A stretch of DNA of 64,000 nucleotides from Pedobacter sp. PLR (GTDB taxonomy: Bacteria > Bacteroidota > Bacteroidia > Sphingobacteriales > Sphingobacteriaceae): the NCBI RefSeq assembly GCF_026239675.1, contig NZ_JAPIVQ010000004.1:515679-579678 (forward strand). Direction: 5' to 3'. The notes under the pieces were generated by a model, which saw only the letters and a program-made list of their open reading frames with translations, was not told the origin of the DNA and ran no database searches. Position 1 is the first letter of the stretch, and each line of letters starts with the position of its first letter. Of the stretch, positions 18,051-27,698 are shown one piece after another. The translations under genes and the position numbers were made by a program.

Positions 18051-19220
18051 ATGACAATCAATTTATTTGATGATAATGCCTGGGCATCCCTGCGTCCGCT
18101 ATCTTTCACAAGACCGGTTGCCGACCTCCGTGTGGGTATACTTACCATAGCTCAAAAATGGGAACGGCATCTACATGCTACTGCCGGTTTCCTGACCAAC
18201 CCTTATCTATCTGTTAAATTCCCTGCACAGCCAACGGCTAGCTTATCGATCAATGGATCGGTATGTCCGGATGAAGGCCTGCTGGAAGCAATAGACCGTT
18301 TGCGCGATGGAGAAGCTTTGAAACAACAGGACTTGCTGATTGCTTACCGTGCAACGGCCACCGGGATGCTTCCCGAACAGGCAGCAGCACTCAAGCCGGT
18401 GGCTTATGAAGCAGCGCTGATCCGGATTTTCTATCCGGAAGATATTTTTAAAAACAACGATGTAGAGCTGAGAAAAGACTTTAGTTTATTGACAAAAGGT
18501 CGTTCTTCCACAATATTGAGCAGCACCAACGTTATACTTGGAGAAGAAATCTTTGTAGAAGAAGGTGGCGGGGCAGAATGTGCCACGTTAAACAGCTTAA
18601 GCGGACCGGTCTATATTGGCAAAAACAGCCAGATATGGGAGGGAGCACACATCCGTGGATCCTTTGCACTTTGTAATGATTCGCAAGTCAAGATGGGGGC
18701 TAAAATCTACGGACAAACTACGGTGGGCCCTTTTAGCAGGGTTGGCGGAGAGATCAATAACGCCGTGATCTGGGGCTATTCCTCTAAAGGTCATGAAGGT
18801 TACCTCGGTAATTCCGTGTTAGGGCAATGGTGTAATATTGGGGCAGATACCAATAATTCTAACCTTAAAAATAACTACGCTGATGTGAAAATCTGGGACT
18901 ATTCGATGGCTGGTCTTCGCGAAACAGGGATGCTGTTTTGCGGAATGATCATGGCTGATCATGCGAAATGCGGGATCAATACCATGTTCAATACCGGATC
19001 TGTAGTCGGGGTAGGAGCCAATATTTTTGGTGCCGGATTCCCAAAAACATTCCTTCCTGATTTTTCATGGGGCGGTGCTCAGGGCTTTGAAACTTATCGC
19101 CTTGACAAAATGTTTGAAACGGCTGAACAGGTTTTTAAGCGTAGAAACCTGCCTTTTGATGAGGTAGAAAGAAATATCTTAGCCGCTGTGTTTGAATTGA
19201 CTAAGTCATACAGAAGTTAA
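18051..19220 (+). CDS. GlmU-family sugar-phosphate nucleotidyltransferase-like protein
   Basis: The N-terminal half (to about residue 150) begins INLFDDNAWASLRPLSFTRPVADLRVGILT, characteristic of the NTP_transf_4 group of putative sugar nucleotidyltransferases. The second half (about 180-330) has a left-handed beta-helix pattern of hexapeptides (GPVYIGKNSQIWEGAHI, GPFSRVGGEINNAVIWG) as in GlmU acyltransferase domains. The substrate is not known for the family. The ATG at 18051 is used; a TTG nine bases earlier would fall directly against the rpmE2 terminator. The product is 389 residues. Confidence 0.88.
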   Translation: MTINLFDDNAWASLRPLSFTRPVADLRVGILTIAQKWERHLHATAGFLTNPYLSVKFPAQPTASLSINGSVCPDEGLLEAIDRLRDGEALKQQDLLIAYRATATGMLPEQAAALKPVAYEAALIRIFYPEDIFKNNDVELRKDFSLLTKGRSSTILSSTNVILGEEIFVEEGGGAECATLNSLSGPVYIGKNSQIWEGAHIRGSFALCNDSQVKMGAKIYGQTTVGPFSRVGGEINNAVIWGYSSKGHEGYLGNSVLGQWCNIGADTNNSNLKNNYADVKIWDYSMAGLRETGMLFCGMIMADHAKCGINTMFNTGSVVGVGANIFGAGFPKTFLPDFSWGGAQGFETYRLDKMFETAEQVFKRRNLPFDEVERNILAAVFELTKSYRS

Positions 19221-19287
19221 TAATCATTAAAAAAACAGCAGAATTGAAGCCTTTATCTTAGCTTCATGGCGCTAAAACAATAAAAAT

Positions 19288-20052
19288 ATGACCAGAAAAA
19301 AAATCGTTGCCGGAAATTGGAAAATGAATTTAGACTATGCCGAAGGGGTATCTTTATTCTCAGAAATCGTAAATATGGTAAGAGATGAGAAAAAAGGTGA
19401 CCAGATCGCCATCATCTGCGCTCCATTCATTCATTTAAACAGTTTGGCACAATTAGGTGGTGAAACCGTTAAAATTGGTGCTCAAAACTGTCACCAAAAC
19501 GAAAGCGGCGCTTATACAGGAGAGACTTCTGCAAAGATGATCAAATCTGTAGGTTGCGAATATGTGATCATCGGACACTCAGAAAGACGTCAGTATTTCG
19601 CTGAAACGGATGAGTTATTGGCTGAAAAAACAGTAATTGCTTTACAAAACGACCTTACGCCACTTTTCTGTATTGGTGAAACATTAGACGAAAGAAATAA
19701 CGGAAGTTATTTTGATGTGTTGAAATCTCAGTTAGTGCATGGTGTTTTTGGTTTGGAAGCTGCTGATTTTTCTAAAATAGTGATCGCTTACGAACCAGTC
19801 TGGGCAATTGGAACAGGTTTAACTGCTTCTTCTGAGCAGGCACAGGAAGTTCATGCTTTTATCCGTGCAGAAATCACTACTAAATACGGTATTGACATCG
19901 CAGAAGGCACAAGTATCCTTTACGGTGGTAGCTGTAACCCTAAAAATGCAGCAGAATTATTCGCTCAACCGGATATTGATGGTGGACTAATTGGTGGTGC
20001 TTCCCTTAAATCAAGAGACTTTACTGACATCGTTAAAACTTTCAATTCTTAA
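19288..20052 (+). CDS. tpiA: Triosephosphate isomerase
   Basis: It interconverts dihydroxyacetone phosphate and glyceraldehyde-3-phosphate. The 254-residue TIM barrel has N10 and K12 in AGNWKMN, the catalytic H97 in IIGHSERR, E169 in AYEPVWAIGTG, and the phosphate loop YGGSCNP followed by GLIGGASL. Its stop overlaps the prmA start in TAATG, an arrangement that couples translation of the two genes. Confidence 0.98.
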   Translation: MTRKKIVAGNWKMNLDYAEGVSLFSEIVNMVRDEKKGDQIAIICAPFIHLNSLAQLGGETVKIGAQNCHQNESGAYTGETSAKMIKSVGCEYVIIGHSERRQYFAETDELLAEKTVIALQNDLTPLFCIGETLDERNNGSYFDVLKSQLVHGVFGLEAADFSKIVIAYEPVWAIGTGLTASSEQAQEVHAFIRAEITTKYGIDIAEGTSILYGGSCNPKNAAELFAQPDIDGGLIGGASLKSRDFTDIVKTFNS

Positions 20053-20891
20053 TGCAATACATCAAGGTAATATTCAGCTTTACAGCGATAGAAGAATATC
20101 AGCAGGATTTGCTGATCAGTGATTTGGCGGAGATTGGCTTTAATACATTTGAAGATACCGAAAATGGCTTTGCAGCATTTATTGACCTGGACAGTTACGC
20201 TTTAGAAAACCTGACCGCAGTACTGGAAGGGTATAAAGAGGAACTGGAAATCGCATACACCGTTACAGAGATTGCTGCGGAGAACTGGAATGAGGAGTGG
20301 GAGAAGAATTTCGAACCCCTTATTATCGACGGGCAGTGCTATGTAAGGGCAACATTCCATCAGCCGCAACCACAGTATCAATATGAGATTGTGATTGATC
20401 CTAAGATGGCATTTGGTACCGGTCACCATCAAACTACGACCATGATGATGCAATACATCCTTTCTACAGACGTTCAGGGAAAATCAATCCTTGATATGGG
20501 CTGTGGTACAGGTATTCTTGCAATCTTAGCGGCTAAAAAAGGCGCTGCATCACTGGTAGCGATAGACAATGATGATGTGTGTTACCTGAGTACCTTAGAA
20601 AACTCGGAGTTGAATGGCATTACCAACTTAACTGCCGCCTGCGGTGGTAAAGAGACCATTCCTCAACAAACTTTCGACATCATTCTGGCAAACATCAACA
20701 GAAACATTCTGCTGGATCAGATTCCTACCTACAATGGAGTTCTGGCCTCAGGAGGAAGTATCTTCTTCAGTGGATTCTATGAAACTCCTGATCTGGATAT
20801 GATTAAAACAGCCTGTGAAGCTTTGCAGATCAGGTATGTAGATCATAAGAAAATAGGAGAATGGGTTGCTGCTCAGTTTAAAAAAGATTAA
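20052..20891 (+). CDS. prmA: Ribosomal protein L11 methyltransferase
   Basis: PrmA trimethylates L11 using S-adenosylmethionine. The short N-terminal substrate-recognition domain (to about 95) contains AENWNEEWEKNFEP, followed by the block DPKMAFGTGHHQTT and the SAM motif ILDMGCGTGILAI near residue 150, then ILANINRNILL. The product is 279 residues, normal for the Bacteroidota form. It is coupled to tpiA by a one-base overlap and ends in a UUCG-capped terminator. Confidence 0.95.
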   Translation: MQYIKVIFSFTAIEEYQQDLLISDLAEIGFNTFEDTENGFAAFIDLDSYALENLTAVLEGYKEELEIAYTVTEIAAENWNEEWEKNFEPLIIDGQCYVRATFHQPQPQYQYEIVIDPKMAFGTGHHQTTTMMMQYILSTDVQGKSILDMGCGTGILAILAAKKGAASLVAIDNDDVCYLSTLENSELNGITNLTAACGGKETIPQQTFDIILANINRNILLDQIPTYNGVLASGGSIFFSGFYETPDLDMIKTACEALQIRYVDHKKIGEWVAAQFKKD

Positions 20892-20914
20892 TACCGCTTC
20901 GGCGGTATTTTTTT
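20890..20914 (+). terminator. UUCG-capped terminator of tpiA-prmA
   Basis: The 8-bp stem AATACCGC with GCGGTATT closes a UUCG tetraloop (20898-20901), followed by seven T. It begins at the prmA stop codon. Confidence 0.92.
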
Positions 20915-20937
20915 ATACCTTATTTTATCATTGACAT

Positions 20938-22293
20938 ATGCGCATACATTTTATAGCTATTGGCGGTAGTGCCATGCACAACCTGGCCATTGCCTTACAT
21001 AAAAAAGGCTATCAGGTAACGGGTTCTGATGATCTTATTTTTGAACCTTCTGCAAGCCGGTTGGCCAGGCATGACATTCTGCCGGAAGAAATGGGCTGGG
21101 ATCCCGGGCGGATTACACCGGATTTAGATGCCGTAATTTTAGGGATGCATGCGCTGCTGGACAATCCTGAGTTGCTGAAAGCACAGGAACTGGGCCTTAA
21201 AATCTATTCTTACCCTGAATATATCTATGAGCAAACCAAAGATAAACTTCGGGTAGTCATTGGTGGCAGTCATGGCAAGACCACCATTACTTCCATGATC
21301 CTTCATGTACTAAATTATTACAACCGTGATTTTGATTACCTGGTGGGTGCTCAGCTGGCCGGATTTGATACTATGGTGAAAGTTACGGATGAAGCACCAC
21401 TGATCATTATCGAGGGGGATGAATATCTTGCTTCCCCAATAGACAGGCGACCGAAATTTCATTTATATAAAGCGAATATTGCGGTAATTAGCGGAATTGC
21501 CTGGGATCACATCAATGTTTTCCCGACTTTCGAAGATTATACCCGCCAGTTTGAACTATTTATAGATACCATTCAACCGGAAGGAAAATTGATTTATTGT
21601 ACTGCTGATGACGACTTAAATCAACTGGTAGATAAATCTACAGCTAATGTACAGAAAACAGGATACGGCATTCCTCCGCATGAGGTAAAAGACGGTGTAA
21701 CTTATCTTTTACCTGAGCATACTGTTTTAAATGTCTTTGGAAATCATAACCTGATGAACCTCAATGCCGCCCGCCTGGTTTGTGAGGCTTTAGGCTTGAC
21801 AAATGAACAGTTTAATGACGCGATTTCTTCCTTTACAGGTGCAGCAAAAAGACTGGAAGTACTGCTCAAAAAGGACCATACAAATGTGTATAAGGACTTT
21901 GCACACTCTCCATCTAAGTTAAAGGCAACCATAGAGGCTGTGAAAACTCAGTTTACGGAAAGGAAACTGGTTGCGTGTATAGAGTTACATACATTTAGCA
22001 GTTTGAATAAAGAATTTTTAGCACAATATGCAGATACAATGAAACAAGCTGACCGTTCAATTGTATACATAGATGAAGCTACTTTTACTCATAAAAAGAT
22101 TAAACCTTTTAGCAAATTGGATGTGCAAAATGCGTTTAAATGTAATGAATTACAGTTTTTTAATAATTCTGACGAATTAAATGATTACTTATTGAGTATC
22201 AATTTTAATCACACAAATTTATTATTAATGAGCTCCGGGAATTTTGGTGGTTTGGATTTGGTGAAATTGGCACGTGAGTTGACTACCAATTAA
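20938..22293 (+). CDS. mpl: UDP-N-acetylmuramate:L-Ala-D-Glu-meso-DAP ligase (Mpl), peptidoglycan recycling
   Basis: Mpl reattaches recovered murein tripeptide to UDP-MurNAc. The start IHFIAIGGSAMHNLA is the Mur ligase N-terminal Rossmann domain. The ATP loop GGSHGKTTIT lies near residue 110, and ISGIAWDHINVFPTFEDY and the C-terminal KDFAHSPSKLKATIEA are typical of Mpl/MurC. The 451-residue length and the lack of the full MurC pattern favour Mpl over MurC. It precedes an XRE regulator by 40 bases. Confidence 0.92.
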   Translation: MRIHFIAIGGSAMHNLAIALHKKGYQVTGSDDLIFEPSASRLARHDILPEEMGWDPGRITPDLDAVILGMHALLDNPELLKAQELGLKIYSYPEYIYEQTKDKLRVVIGGSHGKTTITSMILHVLNYYNRDFDYLVGAQLAGFDTMVKVTDEAPLIIIEGDEYLASPIDRRPKFHLYKANIAVISGIAWDHINVFPTFEDYTRQFELFIDTIQPEGKLIYCTADDDLNQLVDKSTANVQKTGYGIPPHEVKDGVTYLLPEHTVLNVFGNHNLMNLNAARLVCEALGLTNEQFNDAISSFTGAAKRLEVLLKKDHTNVYKDFAHSPSKLKATIEAVKTQFTERKLVACIELHTFSSLNKEFLAQYADTMKQADRSIVYIDEATFTHKKIKPFSKLDVQNAFKCNELQFFNNSDELNDYLLSINFNHTNLLLMSSGNFGGLDLVKLARELTTN

Positions 22294-22333
22294 CATAAAG
22301 TACAAACTAGAATAATACACCTAAATTTATCAC

Positions 22334-22663
22334 ATGAATATCATTGGAAAAAACATTAGACAATTACGCCAGAAGAATGGCTGGAGCCAAGGGGAAGTGG
22401 CTAAACGTCTAAATATTTCAATTCCTGCCTTTTCAAAAATTGAAACGGGTATTACAGATATTAATATCTCCAGATTAGAGCAAATTGCTAACCTATTTCA
22501 GGTATCGACTATGGACATCATCTCTAAAGAAGGCGAAAATCCTCAATCCCTTAATTTTGAAGAAATTAATGCCCTCAAAGAAAAACTTTCTTTGAGAGAA
22601 GAAGAGATCATCAAACTTCAGAAGAAGGTGATCGATCTTTACGAAGAGATCCGCGAAAGATAG
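22334..22663 (+). CDS. XRE-family helix-turn-helix protein with C-terminal coiled coil
   Basis: A 109-residue small regulator. Residues 3-60 form a lambda-repressor-type HTH (IRQLRQKNGWSQGEVAKRLNI, then SIPAFSKIETGITDINISRLEQIANLF). Residues 75-108 are a heptad-like Glu/Lys/Leu-rich helix (LKEKLSLREEEIIKLQKKVIDLYEEI) that probably dimerises. Such proteins are common in Bacteroidota and their targets are mostly unknown. It converges on the next gene with eight bases between stops. Confidence 0.88.
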   Translation: MNIIGKNIRQLRQKNGWSQGEVAKRLNISIPAFSKIETGITDINISRLEQIANLFQVSTMDIISKEGENPQSLNFEEINALKEKLSLREEEIIKLQKKVIDLYEEIRER

Positions 22664-22671
22664 ACAGCCCC

Positions 22672-23790
22672 TTAAAATATTTTACGTAGCGTCAGGTGTC
22701 GTTTGCCAAAAGTGGCACCTGTTGCTTCATGTAAAGAGAGCATCTTATCATTAAAGTCGCCTACCCAACTCAATTCCAGCTCATCGTATTGATCTAAGGG
22801 CAATACATATTCCTTCAGTTTAATAAAGAGCGCCGATTCCAATCCATGTTTCTGGAATACCTGCTTTGTACCCATTACAATCGCACGCATTCTGTTAACG
22901 CCAACCCAGCGTTTGTAGAGGAACATTAACTTTTCTATTAAACCCAGTTTTCCGTTAAAACTTTTGATCAATTGATTCGCATCAGGGATAATCACCACAA
23001 AAGATGCCGGTTCTCCATTGATATAGGCAAACCAGATCAGCTTTTCATCCATAATGGTTTCCATCTTTTTGAAACTTTCCAGTAAAGTCTCTTTTTTAAT
23101 GGGTACAAACTTTTCAAAATCCTGCCAGCCATCGTTGTAGATCTCCATCAGGTCCTGCACATACTTCTCTGAATTCTTCTTAGAGAAATGCTCAAAAGTA
23201 TAACCAGGCTTATTGGCTACCCAGTTGGCAATTTTAGTAAAACGCTCAGGGAAAGGTTTTCTAACATTAAGGTGATTGGTGATTTGTTCATAACTGGTCT
23301 CAAATCCGTAGTTTTTGAAAAAACCATGATAATATGCATGATGATAATTCATGCCGTAAGAAGGCGGCGTAAAGCCCTCTACGAGTAAACCCCAGAAAGA
23401 ATCATTCTCCCCGAAATTGACCGGCCCATCCATGGCTTCCATTCCTTGTTCCTGCAGCCAGATTTTAGCCGTATCAAAAAGGAGGAATGCAGCTTTCTGA
23501 TCATCAATGCATTCGAAAAAACCCATGCCACCCGTAGGTTGGTCATACTGATAAGCTTTTTTGTCATTGATAAAGGCAGCTACCCTTCCAATCGTTTGCC
23601 CTGCGGCATCTTTCAGGATCCAGCGGGTACATTTTCCATGGTTAAAGAAGGTATTCTTTTTAGCATCAAATATCTGTTCAATATCTTGATCCAGCGGACA
23701 AATCCAGTTGGGGTCATCTTTGTAAAGAAAGCGGGCCACATTTAAAAATTCTTTTTTTGTCTTTGAATCGGATACGGGTATAATCTGCAT
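22672..23790 (-). CDS. GNAT-fold conserved protein (372 aa)
   Basis: A long Bacteroidota-type protein often labelled GNAT acetyltransferase (and sometimes, without support, GTP cyclohydrolase). The N-terminal half has FLYKDDPNWICPLDQDI and RVAAFINDKKA, then GPVNFGENDSFWGLLVEGF. The C-terminal half has a second acyltransferase-like segment (IWFAYINGEPASFVVIIPDANQ). No canonical acetyl-CoA Q/RxxGxG/A motif is obvious, so the activity is uncertain. A hairpin upstream separates it from the small acidic gene. Confidence 0.72.
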   Translation of the reverse strand: MQIIPVSDSKTKKEFLNVARFLYKDDPNWICPLDQDIEQIFDAKKNTFFNHGKCTRWILKDAAGQTIGRVAAFINDKKAYQYDQPTGGMGFFECIDDQKAAFLLFDTAKIWLQEQGMEAMDGPVNFGENDSFWGLLVEGFTPPSYGMNYHHAYYHGFFKNYGFETSYEQITNHLNVRKPFPERFTKIANWVANKPGYTFEHFSKKNSEKYVQDLMEIYNDGWQDFEKFVPIKKETLLESFKKMETIMDEKLIWFAYINGEPASFVVIIPDANQLIKSFNGKLGLIEKLMFLYKRWVGVNRMRAIVMGTKQVFQKHGLESALFIKLKEYVLPLDQYDELELSWVGDFNDKMLSLHEATGATFGKRHLTLRKIF

Positions 23791-23812
23791 GTATGCTGGG
23801 CTGAATTAAAAT

Positions 23813-23838
23813 AAAAAGCATCCCTATAGGGGATGCTT
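23813..23838 (-). terminator. Terminator of the small acidic gene
   Basis: A 9-bp stem AAGCATCCC (23816-23824) with 23830-23838 is followed on the minus strand by five T, then TTTT again after one A. It lies 24 bases after the stop of the 61-residue gene. Confidence 0.8.
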
Positions 23839-23861
23839 AGAGAAATAGTATGTGTTGTTGT

Positions 23862-24047
23862 TTAATAATCGTCGTCATCGTCGTCACTGAAATTGTCGAA
23901 GCCATCCAGGTCGTCTAAAGGCAGGTCAAAGTCGTCTTCATCTTCTTGATACGACTTCTTGTTGCCGGTTTCTTCGCTTGAATCTTCGATGTCAGTTTCA
24001 GGGTCAACTAATGGACTTTTGCTGGTAGGTTTTTTTGGTGTTTTCAT
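23862..24047 (-). CDS. Small, extremely acidic hypothetical protein (61 aa)
   Basis: The first dozen residues are basic (MKTPKKPTSK); the remainder is highly acidic, with EDEDDFDLPLDDLD and a final run of Asp before a terminal Tyr. It is predicted to be disordered. No family is recognised, but it has an ATG, a terminator and a base composition consistent with a real gene. The polarity (basic head, acidic tail) would suit a nucleic-acid-mimic or chaperone-like role; this is speculation. Confidence 0.6.
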   Translation of the reverse strand: MKTPKKPTSKSPLVDPETDIEDSSEETGNKKSYQEDEDDFDLPLDDLDGFDNFSDDDDDDY

Positions 24048-24743
24048 TACAAAAAAATAAATTCAGTAAGGTTTGTATTGATAGTATAAAATTACAAAAA
24101 ATCTTTATAAATATAAACAACAGTGTTTATTTGATTTTTTGGTGCATCAAAATTAGTATAAAAAACTTTTATAGTCAGCGTATTTTTGAAAAAAAAAGAT
24201 GGCATAACCGCGTTACTTTGCAGTATAATTTATGTTGAAATCAGGATATGAATGCCGGGAGATTTCTCATTATTTGATAAATGAAGGTAAGGATAAATAC
24301 TTTAGCGATCTTTGAAAAATTCAATTGGATAATGCGGTTTGCAGGGAGTCCGGACCGGACTGCCGGATTCGCTGGAAAAGAATGGAATCAAGCCCTTAAA
24401 AAGGGTAAACCCTACGTTTAAAAAATGAGAATTAAGTTTATAATCTGTTACTCATCATCAGGAGCTTACTGAATATGGGTGTTGTTCCTACAGAGGGAGG
24501 AGCGCTTAAAAAAACAAAGCAAAAAAAAAATGGTAAAGTTTGAGGCTTTACCATTTTTTAACACACAAATGAAACCTGAATTGAGATATAGTTTTAGGTT
24601 AGGTAAAATATCTTTGATCAATTCTATAAGAACGCTTTTTACAAACTATGTTTGTTTTTAATATCTATAACAAGTTTAGTGCTAATTTGGATACCAATAA
24701 TTTTAACTTAGTAAGTGGTACTTATAATTGAGTAAACGGTAAT
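24048..24743. other. 700-base gap: AT-rich, structured, no convincing protein gene
   Basis: No reading frame here has a plausible start, family match or codon pattern. Visible elements are a weak -7-like TTACTTTG at 24213-24220 and a 7-bp inverted repeat around one base (AGTCCGG-A-CCGGACT, 24347-24361) in a locally GC-rich patch. There is also a short hairpin CCCTT-AAAA-AGGG near 24395 and the strong hairpin at 24521-24559. A small RNA ending at that hairpin is possible. RNase P, tmRNA and SRP RNA signatures were looked for and not found. Confidence 0.45.
24521..24559. terminator. Strong bidirectional hairpin in the 24.0-24.7 kb gap
   Basis: A perfect 14-bp stem (24525-24538 with 24546-24559) closes a seven-base loop. 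Six T lie on the plus strand and ten T on the minus strand. It could end the sensor-kinase transcript arriving from the right (185-base 3' UTR) or an unannotated RNA coming from the left. Confidence 0.75.
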
Positions 24744-27698
24744 TTAGGTGTATAAAGGGATAGAAATCGATACAAAAGTACCAGACAACCCGGTTTGCTG
24801 TACACTGATCTGTATCGGATTTGCTTCTACCTGATTTAATAAATGGATACGTTCTTTAGTCAGGTCCATCCCTTTACTCTGGTGTTCTCCTTTTTTCTCT
24901 CTCAAAGAGTTTTCAATGCCTACGCCATCGTCAATAATTTTAATGATGAGGTGATCGGGCCCCTGAAGGTCAATCAGGATGTCTATTTTACCACCTTCTT
25001 CTTTGGGCATAATGCCATGCCATATCGCATTTTCAATAAAAGGCTGGAGAATCATAGAAGGAATCATCGTTTCTTCCTTATCAATTGCCGGACTCACCCG
25101 GATCTGATAAATCAGCTTATCGCCAAATCTTTTCTTCTCCAGACTCAGGTACAATTCCAGATAATCAAGTTCCTCTTCCAGCGTAATGAAACTCCGGGTA
25201 CAAATCTCCAGGTTTTTTCTAATCAGCTTAGCAAAGCCTGTTAGCACCTTATTGGCAGAATTGGTGTCCTTGGTATTGATGTAGTGCTGAATGGAATTCA
25301 TCACATTAAACACGAAATGTGGGTTCATCATGGCTTGCAAAGCACGTTGCTCCAGCATGAGGATCTTGTTCTTCAACAGCAATTGTTCCTGTTCTTTGTT
25401 TTTTTGCCGGCGTGTTACCACTACAGCCAACTTATAAAAAGCAAGGCCCGCCACTGAAAATACCAGTACGAGGAACCAGGTGGTCTGCCAGAAATAAGCT
25501 TTAAGTACAAAGCTTACGGTAACCGGGGTACTCCAGTCGCTGTTATTGGATTTTGCACTCAGTTCAAAAACATAAGCGCCGGGCTCCAGCGTGGAGAACT
25601 CAATCCTGCGACTTCTGGTTTCTGTCCAGGGGGCATCATGTTTCAGTCGATAGCGGTATAAGATGTTTTTATTTTGAAAATCAATGGCACTATAGAAAAA
25701 TGTAATGCTGTTGTTAGAAGGCTCCAGTATATGATCCGGATGGTTCATGCCCAGCTTATTCTTGTTATTGACCACCGAAGTAATGTATACTTTTGGCGCC
25801 TCATTTTTATTGATGGAGTGATTGACATCAAAATAGACCAGACCACTGTTAGTCGCAAAATAGGCGTTCTTTTCTCCTATAAACAAGCAATTTACGTCAT
25901 CTGTCAGTAGGGAGTTGGTAAAGCCAAAAGATTCTACAACAGCCTTGTCGTTTTTAAAATCAATCTTATTGATGCCATTATTCGTCACTACCCAGGTCTC
26001 ATCATTCTTTACAAACAATCTTTTACAAATGTTATCTGCCAGACCATCTTCCTGCGTGATGACCTTTAAGATACGGCCATTCCTCATGAAAATCAGTCCG
26101 TTGCCATCCGTTGCCAATACAAGCGTATGGTCTGAAAGCTCCTGAATATCATTGATCCTTTTCGTTAAAAGTGGTTGTTTAACATAATAATTGGACAATA
26201 TTCCTTTAGAAAATTGCGATAGCCCATTCACATTGGAGAACCAGAGATGCTGTGCCTGGTCATAAAATACCCGGTAAGAACGGTTGTTAAAGAAATCTTC
26301 CCCTTGTTTAAAAGATAAGGAGGTGAATTCAAACCGGCGCTCCCGGTCAGGAATTATCACCACACCAGAAGAAAGCGCCAGTGCAAGGTTTTTTCCCGAA
26401 GCAATGCTAAAGCTTTTGATGACAAACATGGAATTATTGGTCTCTTTCAGGAAATCAATCTGACGGTTGTCCTGATAAATGTCGTTGATCCTGCCCAGAC
26501 CATAATCTGAAGCAAAATAAATGGCATGATTCAGAGAGTCAAAAGCGAGCTGTTTGATGGTGTTATATTTCTTTTGATCTGGCAATGCGATCTTTTGAAT
26601 CTGACCATTTTTAAGGTTCAGCGTATTGATCTTTGCTTCGTCAAGGCCTAGCCAGAGTCTGTTGCGATCGTCCCTGGTAATGCTTTTCACCACATCGCTG
26701 CTCAGTCCGTTGGCTTTGTTGACCACATAAAGACGTTCATTTTCCTGTGGCAACATATAAATCCCGTTAGTGGTGGTAAACCACATATTGCCTTTGGCAT
26801 CCTTAATGGCCTGACTGGCGGAGATATTTTCCAGGAAGCGTTTGGTTTTTCCGTCTGCTTCCACATGGTAGATTCCTGAGGCATTACTGATCCAGAGATC
26901 CGGCTTTTGATCGGTATAAAAATAACCAGGGTCATTGTTCAGGATATCCGGACTGATCTTTATCTTCAAAACCTCCTGATTGCCCTTTCTGATGTTCAGC
27001 CCCTTTTGATCAAGATAGGCGAGGGTTTTATCAGGTAAATTGAGTGCAGTTTTATAAGATAAGGGTAAACGCTGATGGGGAACCACCTTGAAGGTGTTGT
27101 TTTCCATGACGCGGACAGAGGTATTGCTGATGGCCCAGATCTTTCCTTTCTCATCTTCATGGATAAAGGCATTGATGAACTGGCGGTCATGGTCGGCAGA
27201 AATGTATTTTCTGATCGACTTTCCATTGTACATGACCAGCATGTTTTTATTCGTTCCCAGCCATATTCTCCCCTTACTATCCTGGAAAAAAGAAACGATA
27301 ACGGCATTGACTTTTAAGAGCTTTAACAGCTTGTTGTTCGTTTCATTATAGATCTTGCCGTTTAAAAAATAACTGAGCTGACCATTTAAAGCCAGGAACC
27401 ATATTTTTCCACTCTTATCTTCCTTTAATTGCAGGATTTGATTGTCGGGTAAACCATCATTAACGGAGAATGTCTCTACAACTTTCCCGTCAAACCGGCT
27501 GACGCCTGCATCGGTAGCAATCCAGATATAGCCTTTGCTATCCTGCATCGTATAAAAGCAATTGTTGCTGGGTAAGCCACTCTTGGTATCAAGGTGTTGC
27601 AGGTAGGTGCTTTGAGAAAAGACCACCTGGCTGCTGATCAGGCAGAGCATAAAAGGAATGATCCACTTAACGATCCCTTTTGTATTAAGATTTATCAC
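24744..27698 (-). CDS. Beta-propeller sensor histidine kinase, LytS/His_kinase type
   Basis: Signal peptide (GIVKWIIPFMLCLISSQVVFSQ), then a periplasmic region of repeated two-component propeller blades (for example SKGYIWIATDAGVSRFDG, DDRNRLWLGLDEA), a Y_Y_Y-type segment (about 640-720), one membrane helix (about 725-745), and a cytoplasmic His_kinase domain. The latter has MNPHFVFN (His near residue 794) and ILQPFIENAIWHG. The best start is a GTG at 27698, overlapping the regulator stop by 14 bases; a GTG at 27740 would add 14 residues before the signal peptide. It pairs with the LytTR regulator upstream. The ligand is unknown. Product 984 residues. Confidence 0.92.
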   Translation of the reverse strand: MINLNTKGIVKWIIPFMLCLISSQVVFSQSTYLQHLDTKSGLPSNNCFYTMQDSKGYIWIATDAGVSRFDGKVVETFSVNDGLPDNQILQLKEDKSGKIWFLALNGQLSYFLNGKIYNETNNKLLKLLKVNAVIVSFFQDSKGRIWLGTNKNMLVMYNGKSIRKYISADHDRQFINAFIHEDEKGKIWAISNTSVRVMENNTFKVVPHQRLPLSYKTALNLPDKTLAYLDQKGLNIRKGNQEVLKIKISPDILNNDPGYFYTDQKPDLWISNASGIYHVEADGKTKRFLENISASQAIKDAKGNMWFTTTNGIYMLPQENERLYVVNKANGLSSDVVKSITRDDRNRLWLGLDEAKINTLNLKNGQIQKIALPDQKKYNTIKQLAFDSLNHAIYFASDYGLGRINDIYQDNRQIDFLKETNNSMFVIKSFSIASGKNLALALSSGVVIIPDRERRFEFTSLSFKQGEDFFNNRSYRVFYDQAQHLWFSNVNGLSQFSKGILSNYYVKQPLLTKRINDIQELSDHTLVLATDGNGLIFMRNGRILKVITQEDGLADNICKRLFVKNDETWVVTNNGINKIDFKNDKAVVESFGFTNSLLTDDVNCLFIGEKNAYFATNSGLVYFDVNHSINKNEAPKVYITSVVNNKNKLGMNHPDHILEPSNNSITFFYSAIDFQNKNILYRYRLKHDAPWTETRSRRIEFSTLEPGAYVFELSAKSNNSDWSTPVTVSFVLKAYFWQTTWFLVLVFSVAGLAFYKLAVVVTRRQKNKEQEQLLLKNKILMLEQRALQAMMNPHFVFNVMNSIQHYINTKDTNSANKVLTGFAKLIRKNLEICTRSFITLEEELDYLELYLSLEKKRFGDKLIYQIRVSPAIDKEETMIPSMILQPFIENAIWHGIMPKEEGGKIDILIDLQGPDHLIIKIIDDGVGIENSLREKKGEHQSKGMDLTKERIHLLNQVEANPIQISVQQTGLSGTFVSISIPLYT

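Noticed and set aside
24240..24560. RNase P, tmRNA or SRP RNA
   Set aside because: The conserved RNase P core sequences, the tmRNA ends and the SRP loop were looked for by eye and not found; only a vague AGTCCGGAC similarity exists.
24035..24661. Short frames in the 24.0-24.7 kb gap
   Set aside because: One starts inside the promoter region of the acidic gene and one runs through the strong terminator hairpin; neither has a plausible composition.
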